22,621 nt of DNA from Chara braunii (taxonomy: Eukaryota; Streptophyta; Charophyceae; Charales; Characeae). How positions within the stretch are numbered: position 1 is the stretch's first letter; every line of letters begins with the position of its first letter. The stretch lies in contig BFEA01000181.1 in assembly GCA_003427395.1 (NCBI GenBank), positions 181,635 to 204,255 on the forward strand, in the 5' to 3' direction. Under the pieces are notes generated by a model, which was not told where the DNA came from, searched no databases, and was given only the letters and a program-made list of their open reading frames with translations. The translations under genes and the position numbers were made by a program. Below, in pieces: positions 1 to 9,509 of this stretch.

Positions 1-122
1 TGGTACAGCACGGCGAAGCGATGCCGTTTTTCTTTTTTTTACGGTGGTACGGCACGGCGAAGCGCTGCCGTTTTTTTTTTTTTTACGGTGGTACGGCACG
101 GCGAAGCGCTGCCGTTTTTTTT
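1..122. repeat. 44-bp minisatellite units (array edge)
   Basis: Two full units start at 41 and 85 with ACGGTGGTACGGCACGGCGA, continue with AGCGCTGCCG and end in a run of T. A partial unit lies before them at the window edge, so the array probably continues to the left. The T-runs differ in length and one carries a C. The last unit runs directly into the 753-bp repeat. The short overlapping reading frames here are products of the repeat, not genes. Confidence 0.85.
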
Positions 123-1596
123 ACGAGGGTTCGGCACGACAATGGAATTGCGGCACGACGGTGGGATGTGTGGCACGGCAGTGGAGTTTTTTTTTACGGC
201 GCTGAAAGGTTTTTGTTGTGGTGCGGCGTCTGCTTTTCTTGGTGAAGGTCTGCTAGCATTGGTATGTATGGCAGCAACAGCGTGACATGATGGCGGTTGA
301 CGGCATGCGACGGTACGAAATCTGAGCGCGACAGACAATTTTTTTTTTTTATGCGACACATGAGATAAATGTTTTGTAGTTGGGACTGCCCAACACTTGC
401 GGCAGTGGGACTGGACCATCTGGGACTGCTTGAGACCAGTTGGGACTGACGTGGGACGCGGGCGGTCATTTGTTGCGGTCCCAACGCATACGGTTTTGAG
501 ATTCGGCACCGGTTTTTATTTTTTTGAGAAGTGTGGCGGAAACGGTTTTCGACTAAATACTCATTGGACGAAGTGTTTGACAGCACAGGACCACCTAGAA
601 CCACGTGTGACCATCTGGGACCGCTTGAGACCAATTGGGACTGACGTAGTACCGGACTGATTGTTTTTCTGGGACGCGTGCGGCTCACTGTTTTCAGCTT
701 GGGTTACCGCAGATAAGGCGTGCAAGTGAGAGGTGGTTTGATCAGGATTTTCCTTGAGACTACAGCTTTCGGCGGCACACACGGCTTGTTGGTTGGCTTT
801 CTTCAGTGAGCCAGGGTGCTTCTTCGGCGCCACTTCACTCAAGGTAAGTTGATCGACTAAGCTGCCGTTTTTTTTACGAGGGTTCTGCACGGCTATGAAA
901 TTGCGGCACGACGGTGGGACGTGCAGCGTGGCAGTGGAGTTTTTTTTTACGGCGCTGAAAGGTTTTTGTTGTGGTGCGGTGTCTGCTTTTCTTGGTGAAA
1001 GTCTGTTACCATTGGTATGTACGGCAGCAGCAGCGTGACATGGTTGCGGTTGACGGCATGCGACGGTACGAAATCTGAGCGCGACAGACGTTTTTTTTTT
1101 TAATGCAAAACATGAGATAAATATTTTGTAGTTCGGACTGCCCAACACTTGCGGCAGTGGGACTGGACCATCTGGGACCGCTTGAGACCAGTTGGGACTG
1201 ACGTGGGACGTGGGCGGTCATTTGCGGCGGTCCCGACGCAGACGGTTTTGAGATTCGGCACCGATTTTTAGTTTTTTTTAGAAGTGTGGCGGAAACAGTT
1301 TTCGACTAAATAATCATTCGACGAAGTGTTTGATAGCATGGGACCACCTAAAACCACGTGGGACCATCTGGGACCGCTTGAGACCAATTGGGACTTACGT
1401 GGTACCAAACTGATTGTTTTTCTGGGACGCGTGCGGCTCGCCGTTTTCACGCTTGGGTTAAGTGAGAGGTGGTTTGATCAGGATTTTTCTTGAGACTACG
1501 GCTTTCGGCGGCAGACACGGCTTGTTGGTTGGCTTTCTTGAGTGAGCTAGGGCGCTTCTTCGGCGCCACTTCACTCAAGGCCAGTTGATCGACTCA
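108..1596. repeat. Tandem 753-bp satellite-like repeat, two copies
   Basis: Copy 1 spans 108-860 and copy 2 spans 861-1596. Both begin GCTGCCG followed by a T-run and ACGAGGG, and both end near GTTGATCGACT. By eye they differ at scattered single bases, plus an 18-base stretch (707-724) present only in copy 1. Each copy holds an internal duplication: GACCATCTGGGAC followed by a CTTGAGACCA block occurs at 414 and 609 in copy 1 and at 1166 and 1362 in copy 2. No coding potential survives comparison between copies, because reading frames do not persist. It could be a satellite, or a tandem pair of an unrecognised element's terminal repeat. Confidence 0.88.
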
Positions 1597-2971
1597 TGTT
1601 CCTTTTCGCACGTGTGTGAACCCACACTTTGTTTGGCCCTGTTTGTTTTGAATGTTCAAAAGAAAAGGTTGAGTGAAGCGTGTATGGTCATGCATGTGAA
1701 AAGTGGGATCTGACGGGAGTGTGGATTGCTGGATTTTCTGGACCTGCGGTTGTTTTTGTACGTGTAGGAAGATAGAAGGTTGCTTGCAAAGGAGATTGAT
1801 CATGCCTATTTGAGGAAAGGAAAAATGATGATCTTTTGTTTTACTTCTCACTTGCCTGCACGTCAAGAAGGTTTCCTCGTTTTGAAAAATGTTAATTATG
1901 CATTGGAAGCACTGTAAAAACGAATTGGATTGAAAGAAAGCAGATAAGGTCAAATGGACTTAGTCCTTTTTCTCGAAGATTGACCCATTTTATCCCAAAC
2001 GACCTTATCTACCTATATATGTCCAAATGTTTTTCGTTTGATCACCTCTATCTCTTTTTCGTCTAAAGTACCTTGAACTTACGGGAAAAAACAAGAATAG
2101 TTAAAACCTTCTTGCGGTGAACACATTCTCATCTTCAATGAAGCATCTGGGGCAAGGGTTCGTTGCTTTAGAGCCGACCCTGTTATCGACCCAGAGTGGA
2201 CCGTTCTACGGGGGGGTACTTTGTCGATTCGGTGGAGACGGTCTGACTTCTGAAATCCGAGCATTGTGCTCGGGCGAGGAGGAGGAGTACCCCGGACCAC
2301 TTCCTAGAGGGAGAGACATGCAACACTTCAAGCAATGCACATGATCAAGAATTATCTGCAAAGCAGCCTTTCATCGAAAAAATTAGAAATGTGTGAATAC
2401 GGATATGTGGGCGTAGTCTCAAGTTGGCGGTGGGTTAGAATGAATAACTTTGGCAGCGCATCTCATCAAGTCGAAACTAAGGCAATGCGACTACCTTGTC
2501 GGATGCATCAATATTATTGTTGATAGGCGACTTATTGTTGGTGGTGGTTTGATTGTTTTGTGGAGTTTGACCTGAGATGGTCGGATTGTATTTCGATCTT
2601 ATGTTATTAGATGTATCTAATGATGATTTGGATTCTATCTGTCATCATTTCAGATTGAATATATTTTCCTGTTGACTACGGTCGATTCCTTTTTTATATA
2701 ATTATATGTGGTCGTTAAACTTTTGACTGGTGTCTAAAGGGACTAGGATATTATGGGTTTCACACTTGGTTGGAACTGTCCTAGTCGACCGGCGTACGCT
2801 TCGTTTCTTAGGAGATCAACGCTCTAATGGACGAACAACGTGCGGGTTCAATTGGCGTTTTAATCGCACGTTCCTGTACTACAGCGAGCGAGCAAACGCC
2901 CTCGGTCGACCCACCTTTGCAATTGCATTTAAAAGCTTTCGCACGTGGGTCGGTAGCTCGGTAGGGATATG
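1597..2971. other. No recognisable feature
   Basis: The longest open stretch is on the minus strand (1594-1953, 119 codons). It has a low-complexity look and no motif I know. A plus-strand stretch at 2730-2978 (82 codons) is equally unsupported. I see no RNA gene, repeat or element end. Part of this stretch could be decayed retroelement downstream of the LINE ORF1 relic at 3065-3835. Confidence 0.5.
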
Positions 2972-3001
2972 TCCCTAAGGGTGGTGACAGCCCCTTAGGG
3001 A
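2972..3001. repeat. Perfect 10-bp hairpin
   Basis: TCCCTAAGGG (2972-2981) pairs with CCCTTAGGGA (2992-3001) around a 10-base loop. It lies just past the recognisable end of the minus-strand LINE ORF1 relic. I cannot assign a function; it may be the edge of a small insertion or chance. Confidence 0.6.
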
Positions 3002-3064
3002 AGAAAGCTTATGCCCCACGAGTGGTTTCTTTGTGGATGGGTCTGCAAAGGGGTCCGATTTTGC

Positions 3065-3835
3065 CGCAGGGCATCAGACATTTGTCTCCGTGTGATAGTG
3101 CATATGACACGTATTGAAGCAAGGGGTGGTTGTCGAAATTAGCTCAACGTGGTACTCTCTTTTTCTAGAAATGTATATAATTATTTTCTTTCAAACCCGG
3201 AATTCCGCCAGAGGATCCAAATCAAATCGAACATTCCCTAATTCCGGTTCATCTGCAAATTCTTCAAAGGGGTGAAGTTTCACCACTTTACTGAAATTGC
3301 ATTTCACCGCTATGTGAAGAGGGGTCATCAGTTGCATCGGAATATTCAAACAACGAATCCAAAATATTTTGGGTTTGCCCGTGCTTTTGAAAAACTTCAT
3401 TTATGCTAAATCCATCCAAGGTAGAAAGGAGACGGCGTATGATTTACCATTTAATTTGATAGAAATTCCTCATTCTTGTCTCAACCAATCTGCGATCTCC
3501 TTCGTACTTGCTACGTAAGTAGCAAGGTTCTTTCCCTCATTTTAATAACAACCCCGTGTGGTATCTAGGTCCATGCCGCCACTGTCATACCAGGAATTTT
3601 CATTGACACGTACAAGTTATTTTTTAACGTTGTTCGATGAAATTTTGACATCTTGGTGGAACTGAATCGTAACTGCATGATTTCTGAGCCACTCTGTTTG
3701 GGCATCAGAGAAGTTTTCATCGAGGTCTAACCGAACAAAGTCATCGTTCAATTCAGTAGTCCCGATGCATAGACCTGATGGAAGCAGTCCATCATGATAG
3801 CAGACATTTAATAGTTCCTTGGGTATGCTTTTTCT
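3065..3835 (-). pseudogene. LINE ORF1 relic (nucleic-acid-binding protein)
   Basis: Read on the minus strand from about 3829 downwards, one frame aligns by eye along its length with the ORF1 protein of the large LINE at 13805. Matching landmarks in order are CYHDGLLP (versus CYEDGIIP), TEWLRNHAVTI (versus TAWLKERTVTV), VNENSWY (versus YENGWY), NLATYVASTKEIADW (versus NVLSYVAKASEVARW), FLPWM (versus FKPWM), FWIRCLNIP (versus FWVMALRVP), PELGNVRFDL (versus PKLMNLKFEL) and a decayed zinc-knuckle region around CFNTC. ORF1 proteins of LINEs bind the element RNA. At least six in-frame stops interrupt it and no frameshift is needed, so decay is by point mutation. Nothing resembling ORF2 was found next to it. 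It may belong with the 3' UTR fragment at 4440-4861. Confidence 0.75.
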
Positions 3836-4439
3836 TCTGCATTATAAATTCGTTTTGCCCGCGAAGCCTGGTTAGTTTCCTCGGAGGCGTACATATTGGG
3901 AAGATTCGATTCCATTTCGAAGTGCAGTAAGGCGAGACTTCACAATTTAGCCAAGACTTAACAAAACTAAACGAACACGGAGAGAGCGAATAAGGAAATC
4001 ATTCTCATTTACCGTACCTAGTAGTATAAATAAGCCTCAATAAATTTGAAACAACAATCAGGATTCCAACATCACAAGTCGGGCGACTTGGTTTACCCAC
4101 AAGTAGTCCACTCTTATTGTGGTTTGACTGCTTTGCCCTCTACCATGATTGCTTGTTTACTGCGGTTAAAGGCTGCGGAGGACTAGGTGTAACTCCGAGT
4201 CTCTCTGGGAAAGTCTTCCGCCCCGTTTAAGTCTGAACGGTTGCTCACCTGGGAAGGGTGGCAGCGAAACTCTCCTAACCGCCATGGACTGGCTGTGGTG
4301 GGCGGGATACGTCCTAATTACCTGGAAGTTGACAGGTAATCACCATAAAATAGTGACGACAATTGTTCTGAGTGGAGCGTCAGCGCCGCCGAAAAACAGC
4401 GCTCGGAGCCCCCTGATTTCCCACTTTCCTTTTTATTCC
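3836..4439. other. No recognisable feature
   Basis: The stretch next to the ORF1 relic could be inverted 5' UTR of the same element, but it shows no visible similarity to the 5' leader at 13411-13804. There are no long open frames and no RNA gene or repeat that I can see. Confidence 0.4.
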
Positions 4440-4861
4440 TTTTGGCATAAGTACTGAACTTAGAAGGCAATACCAGGACACTCGGTTCTTAGATAAGCCA
4501 CAGGAGGCTGACGGAATTTTTCAGTTGTGTGGAGGGCATTTTGGGGAAAGAGTTAGGAGTGTCAGAGGGGGCGGTTGCCCAACAAGTCGGTTGTTAGGCC
4601 TGCACCAACAAATAGCTTAGTTTAGTCAGTTCGATAAGTTATACTGAGAAGAGCATAGGGCCCGAGATAAGGCTGGTTTACAGCAACTGTTGCCATAACA
4701 ACAAACAGTCAGCAGTGGCCTAGAGTTGATGAACTGGAGTTGGATCAAGTCTGGTGCCATGGTTAACCCCCAGGTTGTTTGTTGAGGATTCTAGGCCTCA
4801 AAGTTATTTTCTTTTCTTTGCTTTGAATAAAGGATCCTCTGTTTTTTTTCGAAAAAAAAAG
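4440..4861 (+). mobile_element. LINE 3' UTR fragment with A-rich end
   Basis: This matches the 3' UTR of the large LINE at 20263-20758 in order: CACTCGGTTC (4480s versus 20350s), CGGTTGTTAGGCCTG (versus CGGTTGGTAGGCCTG), then CTGGTGCCATGGTTAACCC next to CAGGTTG (versus CTGATGCTGCCGGGATAACT next to CCGGGTTG), then GAGG and CCTC separated by 8 bases. AATAAA near 4829 and the A-run at 4852-4860 mark the 3' end. The upstream limit is uncertain. Its RNA probably carried the signal used by the element's reverse transcriptase. It is oriented opposite to the ORF1 relic at 3065-3835. Confidence 0.7.
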
Positions 4862-4948
4862 TTACTAGGAATGCAGATTCCAACCAGCCGTTTTTGGGCC
4901 CGTTTTTCGGACCGCTGGTAGGTCTGTTACTGCTAGTGTGTAGTTGGA

Positions 4949-5005
4949 AATTAGTAGTACGATAGACAGGCAGGGGATAGCAGTTCATCAAACAATGAAA
5001 ACTTA
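4949..5005 (+). repeat. Left 57-bp direct repeat
   Basis: It begins AATTAGTAGTA and ends in a 34-base block running from AGGGGATAG to AAAACTTA. That block matches 33 of 34 bases of the copy at 5532-5586. The repeat directly abuts the inverted-repeat element that begins at 5006. Confidence 0.85.
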
Positions 5006-5531
5006 GGTCATCGCCACACCACTAGCGAATCTCGAAAAAATTTGAGGGCTGACAGAACTCTTCGAGAGGGCAGTTTTCGAGAGAAAAATATCCTTCGCCA
5101 CATAGCACACTCGATATTTTTCCTCTCGAACGTAGATGCTCTCGACGGCCCGATTCGGTAGTGTTGTGTGGCGGAGCCAACTCTCTAATTGGAAGCGTGT
5201 CTGCTACCTTCCGCCTCTCGAAGAAGGCGCGTTTTCGAGAGTTGCTGTAGAGATTGCGGTGTTCTCTTTGGGCGCACTACCGTCCGGACGATGTCACAAC
5301 CATCAAAAAAATGGCCTGGGAACTCTCGAAATGGACCACGAACTCCAGCGTCGACGGACGGTATCAAGAAAACCCCGAAGTTGCAGGCTGGGCTCAAACA
5401 TTGTTTTGAGAAGGCCCTCGAAACCGGCGTTCTGACAACTCTCGAAGAGATCCGAGGTTTTTTTTTTCGGGAGGCTGTGTGGCGGTGCCCAACTCTCGTA
5501 TTTTCGATATTGGACAGTGGCATGGCGAGGT
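5006..5531. mobile_element. 526-bp non-coding element with imperfect TIRs
   Basis: The left end (CATCGCCACACCACT, then CTCGAAAA) is an imperfect inverted match to the right end, whose reverse complement is CCTCGCCATGCCACT followed by ATCGAAAA; about 30 bp at each end. The interior carries many copies of CTCTCGAA or its complement TTCGAGAG in both orientations, about ten including near matches, and a repeated GTGTGGCGG block (near 5167 and 5479). Dense subterminal motifs and TIRs are typical of MITE-like non-autonomous DNA transposons. Overlapping open frames of about 110 codons on both strands appear to be by-products of the repeats. The 55-57-bp flanking repeats are too long for a standard target duplication, so the family is unassigned. 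Confidence 0.6.
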
Positions 5532-5586
5532 AATTAGTAGTAAGAAATTGGTAGGGGATAGTAGTTCATCAAACAATGAAAACTTA
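5532..5586 (+). repeat. Right 55-bp direct repeat
   Basis: This is the second copy of the sequence at 4949-5005. The first 11 bases and last 34 bases are nearly identical to the left copy; about 11 bases between them are diverged and differ in length. It directly abuts the right end of the inverted-repeat element. Confidence 0.85.
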
Positions 5587-5603
5587 AAATAAGAAATTGT
5601 TGT

Positions 5604-5635
5604 TATATATATATATATATATTATATATATATAT
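5604..5635. repeat. (TA)n microsatellite
   Basis: Alternating T and A for about 32 bases with one phase break near 5622. Confidence 0.95.
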
Positions 5636-6360
5636 TTTTGGGAGTTGTGATGAGAAAAAAAATAAAAACTTTGCAGCCAGGAGGCTGCGCTTGTGTGGGT
5701 TTCATTTTCATCGTTTCATTTCTTTCTATTTTCGGTAAGGTCGTGCAGTACAACTTCGCTAGAACGAGTTCGTTTGGGGTCTCCAATAGCAGAAAATAAG
5801 GTCCGGTCGCAGTCCTCCCTAAGACCGGTCGTACAGAAGGTTAGTTTGTCAAGGTTGTTGCAATTTAGTCTAGGGTGTCGTCCATTGTTTCCCTTTTGAG
5901 GGATAGAGTTTTTTCCCGTTGCAAACTTGGGGCGGGCGATATGGGTGTGGGCAGGCGATTTGGGTCTGGGCCGTTTCGGCTTTCCATTCTTTTCTTTTCT
6001 ACTGCATCTTCCCATAAATACAGTATCGAAGCATTCTGCTGTTTACTACGCCCAAGTAATGAAATCTAGAACGGAATGCCCTGCCTCGTTGGCAGGGCTT
6101 ACTAAAAAAAAGAAAAGAAAAGAAAAAACGTACGTATTAACTTTCGAAAAAAAAAGAAGAAAAAGCGTACTTACCTTTGCCACGAGAGTTGTGGAGATCG
6201 AGGGCCTTGCTCCACTACTGACCAAATATGCAAAACGAGCATGAATCTTATGGTAGAACATGGGTAGATACACTACTAGTAGTTTAGAGCTTGAAATGGC
6301 ATTTTTCCTGGTCGCGTGAGGGGTGGTACAACCCTCAGTAGCTTGCTATTCATTTTTCAG
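5636..6360. other. No gene; two small hairpins
   Basis: GCAGCC (5673-5678) pairs with GGCTGC (5683-5688) around a 4-base loop, and GCCCTGCC (6078-6085) pairs with GGCAGGGC (6091-6098) around a 5-base loop. An A/G-rich run (6105-6127) follows the second hairpin and might be a retroelement tail. Open frames of about 100 codons here lack any recognisable motif. Confidence 0.45.
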
Positions 6361-6383
6361 TTTTTTTTTTTTTTTTTTTTTTT
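6361..6383. repeat. T23 homopolymer
   Basis: Twenty-three T residues. It may be the A-tail of a minus-strand retroinsertion. The tRNA-like modules to its right are on the plus strand, so the tail does not obviously belong to them. Confidence 0.8.
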
Positions 6384-6401
6384 CCCTCCTGCATTAGAAA
6401 A

Positions 6402-6700
6402 ATATGGGTTCAATCCAGCGTCCTAGCTCAATTGATTAGGCACGCAAGTGGCATTCAGGAGGTTGTGGGTTCAATCCCCACAGCCTCCTGTGGCACTTTT
6501 GGTGCCATCCAACTGTCCAGTTGATGTGGAGGCACGCAAGTGGCATTCAGGAGGTTGTGGGTTCAATCCCCACAGCCTCCTGTGGCACTTTTGGTGCCAT
6601 CCAACTGTCCAGTTGATGTGGCTCAGTGGTTAGAGCACCGGTTGGAAATGCGCATTGTGGTATGAGGTTGTGGGTTCGAAACTCAATTGCAACCTTGCGC
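6402..6700 (+). mobile_element. tRNA-derived SINE modules
   Basis: Several tRNA-like pieces follow each other. At 6408 there is a lone B-box-like GGTTCAATCC. From 6417, an A-box-like TAGCTCAATTGATTAGGC is followed by a perfect T arm (GTGGG, loop TTCAATC, CCCAC), which has RNA polymerase III B-box form. From 6612, TGGCTCAGTGGTTAGAGC forms a perfect D-arm stem (GCTC/GAGC) and is followed by GGTTCGAAACTC. The anticodon and acceptor regions do not fold as a functional tRNA. Together this indicates a tRNA-derived SINE, or several joined ones, rather than tRNA genes. The 3' end and TSD were not found; the A-tail at 7822 is far for a SINE. Confidence 0.65.
6438..6621 (+). repeat. Exact 92-bp tandem duplication in SINE
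   Basis: Bases 6438-6529 are repeated without any difference at 6530-6621. The unit includes the T-arm/B-box but not the full A-box. Complete identity suggests a recent duplication or an assembly artefact. Confidence 0.95.
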
Positions 6701-7821
6701 ATGGACACCGGCAGGGCGTTAGATTGACGCACAGTTGGACACACTCCCTTGGGCTGACACATGGTACTATTGTAGACTCCTGGCTGCGCACCACCCAAGG
6801 GTTGTTCATGGTGTTGTTTGTTGGTTCTGGGTTTCATATGGGTCGCTTGGGGGTGTTGGTCTTGGGTGTTCTGTTGATCTCCCCAGTCCTGCATATCACA
6901 CGTTCGTGCCATTTCCACTAGCTGTTCACATGGTAGAGTCATACGATTACATATTTCAAGGTCACGGGTTTGAGCTTGGTTCGGATCTTGGGGGGGTCCT
7001 TGTCCAGCTTACCCCGTTCTCTCTTCGATATACACACATGATGTTGCCTATAGATCTCAATACATTGATTCACAGAGCACATACAACCTTCGGGCATGCA
7101 TAGCTTGCGAATTATACATGGCCTTCGGGCTACATACACAAGTTCCACACATAGTGTTGTCTGTATATCTTCATACATAGATACATGAAGCATACACAAC
7201 CTTCGGGTATACACATACATTGCGAACTACACAACTATCAGACTAGGGGGATCTAGTCACTGGGTGGGGTCTAGTATCGGCGGTAGGGATAAGTATGGGT
7301 CACCAGTGTTCCTAGTGATATTCAGTAGAACTGTCTAGTGGCTATACATAAGGTTTAGACCCTGGGGTAAGGGTAGAGGTATAAGTCGCTCAGGCCAGTC
7401 CTTGTTCCGCCTGGCCATTGGTAAGCTAGGGAAAGGACGGTAAGATGACTTCAATGGGTGCTACCCTGTCTGAGACCTACGGCCCAGAGTCTCTTGGGGC
7501 CTGTAGTAGACTGTCTGGGCCTAGGGTCCGAAGTTCCCATTCGACAAGGTTCGTCCGATTCCGCTTCCACCAGGGTTGGGCAACCTATCAGCCCTGGTGC
7601 CTATCACTGTTGTTCGGTCCAAGTTACCTGTCCATTGGTAGGGTAATGGTCCTGAGTGCTGGTCACACTGAGGTAGGATAGTGGGATAGGGGGTGCGCAA
7701 GGAGTATTGATGTGTGGATGGGATGGGAGGTGGTCTCATATTCCAGGACACCCACGGCCTACTGCTCCAGGTGATCACTGTGTACTCAATGATTGGTCTC
7801 TACAACACCATGGACTTTAAC
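6701..7821. other. Unidentified DNA between SINE modules and A-tail
   Basis: A diverged tandem pair occurs at about 7033-7145 and 7146-7225. Both copies contain CACACAT, a GTTGxCTxTA block and an ACAACCTTCGGG motif, at a period near 113. The rest (7250-7821) is rich in CTAGT and TAGGG words and has no supported coding region. It could be the body of a retroelement that ends in the A-tail at 7822, but I recognise no protein in it. Confidence 0.4.
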
Positions 7822-7845
7822 AAAAAAAAAAAAAAAAAAAAAAAA
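7822..7845 (+). repeat. A24 tract, likely retroelement tail
   Basis: A run of 24 A residues (after TTTAAC) followed by GATAGTGAGTTGG. This is consistent with the 3' tail of a plus-strand LINE or SINE. I found no matching upstream target duplication. Confidence 0.6.
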
Positions 7846-8132
7846 GATAGTGAGTTGGATCCTCCCAGTCGGTATCAGTAAGGTCTTCAACCAACAGGCG
7901 TGTGAGTGCGCGTGTGAGTGGGTTGCATGTGATGTGTGGGAGACTGTTGGCTTTGGACACTACCATCCAGAAGCCTGCCCATCCCCCACTTCATAAGACC
8001 TTTGTCAAGCTTACTGTCTAGAACGTAAAGCATGCTACCCGAATGGCTGCGTCCCTGCGTTTGACGCGATATAACAGTAAAATAATAATAATAATTTTCA
8101 ATTGCCAGAGAGTCTGGCTCGTGTCCTTTCTA
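7846..8132. other. Non-element flank; nothing recognised
   Basis: Single-copy-looking DNA left of the inverted LINE. It was contiguous with 13173-13340 before that insertion. It holds a short (AAT)n stretch near 8083 and no gene that I can support. Confidence 0.45.
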
Positions 8133-8149
8133 ATTTTCAACCCATGTGT
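8133..8149. repeat. Left TSD of inverted LINE (17 bp)
   Basis: ATTTTCAACCCATGTGT, identical to 13156-13172. It abuts the T-run that represents the element's A-tail. Confidence 0.9.
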
Positions 8150-8684
8150 TTTTTTTGTTTTTTTTTTCAAAACAAAGCATTGAATTATATTCCCCAAAAC
8201 ATCAATAAAGACGAGGTCGGGGATCCTCACAATTCAACCCGAAGTTATGCTGGCAGCCTCAGCCAGTTTCGCTTACCAAATAACTCCTCAACTAGACCAC
8301 AACGTCAGTCTGAAAGTCCTATCTCCTATGCAACAATATATTCCTACTCCAATTCAACTTATTCAACTAATCCTACTCAGTATCCTACCACAGTTAAGCT
8401 GCCTACGCAGACCTCCCACATCGGTCTGTCCCCGGGCTACCACGACCGGGAGGAATGCTACTCACATTCCTTTACGTCCCCCCCCCGACACTCTCCTTCC
8501 CACCTATTACCCTTTGCAGTCTACTGCGATTGCCGACAGGAACCGAGTACCCTGGTTCGTCCTACTTTAACCTCCTACCCTTATAACACCTGTGTACTCA
8601 ATTTTGTGTGCCCAACCATTCTGATAGGACCAGTCTCCCCCCTGCAGACACAAATGCAAAGCACGCTCCTTTTGCCCAAGTCTT
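8150..8684 (-). other. 3' UTR and A-tail of inverted LINE
   Basis: On the minus strand this matches the 3' UTR of the LINE at 20263-20758: GGGTACTCGGTTCCTGTCGG, AGGAGAGTGTCG, and the terminal block GGCTGAGGCTGCCAGCATAA next to CTTCGGGTTGAATTGTGAGG. The tail at 8150-8167 is 18 A residues with one C. A potential pseudoknot (TCGGG with CCCGA, GAGG with CCTC, at 8213-8242) is shared with the other copy. Confidence 0.8.
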
Positions 8685-9503
8685 TTAAAACCAGTTCAAC
8701 CGTTTTTGTCCCCCCTTCCGTTTCCTGGTGCGTCGCCAGTCTGCTCTAATTTCTTTGGCTAAGAGATGCTTGAAAAACCCATAGGCATATTTATCTGTCC
8801 ACTCCCCTTTCTCAAACCTTTTCACATTCCTGTCTTTCCAAACAAGCCACATCATTACCGCTCTTGTAACCTGCACCATGTACCCCCAACCCTCTTTGCC
8901 TGCATAACCTTCTGGCAGCGCCCCTAAGAGGACCCACCTCTCGTCGCAGAATTTATTTCTGTCTGTGATCTCTTTCCAATTGAAGAGCCACCATTTCCAC
9001 CATCTCTGCAATTTAGGGCAGTCCCACCATAGATGCTTTACTTCTTCATAAATCCACTCACACCTCACACATTTTGCATCGATATTGTTCATCCCCCTGT
9101 TTTTTAGCCACACTGCAGTTGGTACCACCAAGTGAGACTGCAGCCACAGGAGGGAGGCTAGCTTTTGAGATGGTATTCTCTTAAGCTGGTCCCAGAGCCT
9201 TTTAAGCTCATCCTCCTTTGGTGGTGGGACATTATGGACTGTTCTTTCCCATCTGTCTGTCAATTTTTTTTTCAGGGTCTTTCCCAATTTTTCTAGCGCA
9301 ACTATATTCTGACTTCCTCCTGTCCACCCCCAAACTTCTGAATCTATCCTTAGTTTCTGATACAATCTACCTCCCCCTACAATCATAGGTACCTGATCCT
9401 TCTCTTCCTCCATTCTTACTTTGCATTATGCCAAGCCGCCAAACCCATATCTCTCCACCGTACTGAAAGAGATAAGCTTTGAGGACTCCTGACTTTCCTT
9501 CTC
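8685..9503 (-). pseudogene. LINE ORF2 C-terminal part (zinc-binding tail)
   Basis: The open stretch starts at an ATG at 9413. The homologous frame extends back to 9503 with a stop at 9426-9428. It aligns by eye with the last third of ORF2 of the LINE at 18715-20262: SEVWGW, LWDQLKRIPSQKLASLLWLQ, then CVRC with HLWWDC (the zf-RVT-type C-x2-C...H-x4-C zinc-binding motif), RWVLLGALPEG, VWKDRNVKRFEKG and KEIRADWRR. This domain follows the RT in plant LINEs; its exact role is not settled. It is the 3' side of the twin-priming junction and ends in NWF plus stop, shorter than its relative. Confidence 0.85.
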
Positions 9504-9509
9504 AATGCT

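Noticed and set aside
39-1450. Overlapping open frames of 60-195 codons on both strands in the satellite region
   Set aside because: They follow the repeat unit and are not maintained between the two copies; no protein motif.
3300-3345. CTGATGA on the minus strand as a second hammerhead
   Set aside because: The following sequence gives no clean stem II and the GAAA is not placed properly; it also lies within the LINE ORF1 relic.
5185-5533. Opposed 112- and 114-codon frames as genes
   Set aside because: They mirror each other within the repeat-rich TIR element and have no recognisable domain.
6417-6700. Functional tRNA genes
   Set aside because: A- and B-boxes and a good T arm exist, but anticodon and acceptor stems do not form; repeated modules fit a SINE.
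8102-8749. 215-codon plus-strand frame as a Ser/Pro/Tyr-rich protein gene
   Set aside because: It is the antisense of the LINE 3' UTR and end of ORF2, whose homology is on the minus strand.
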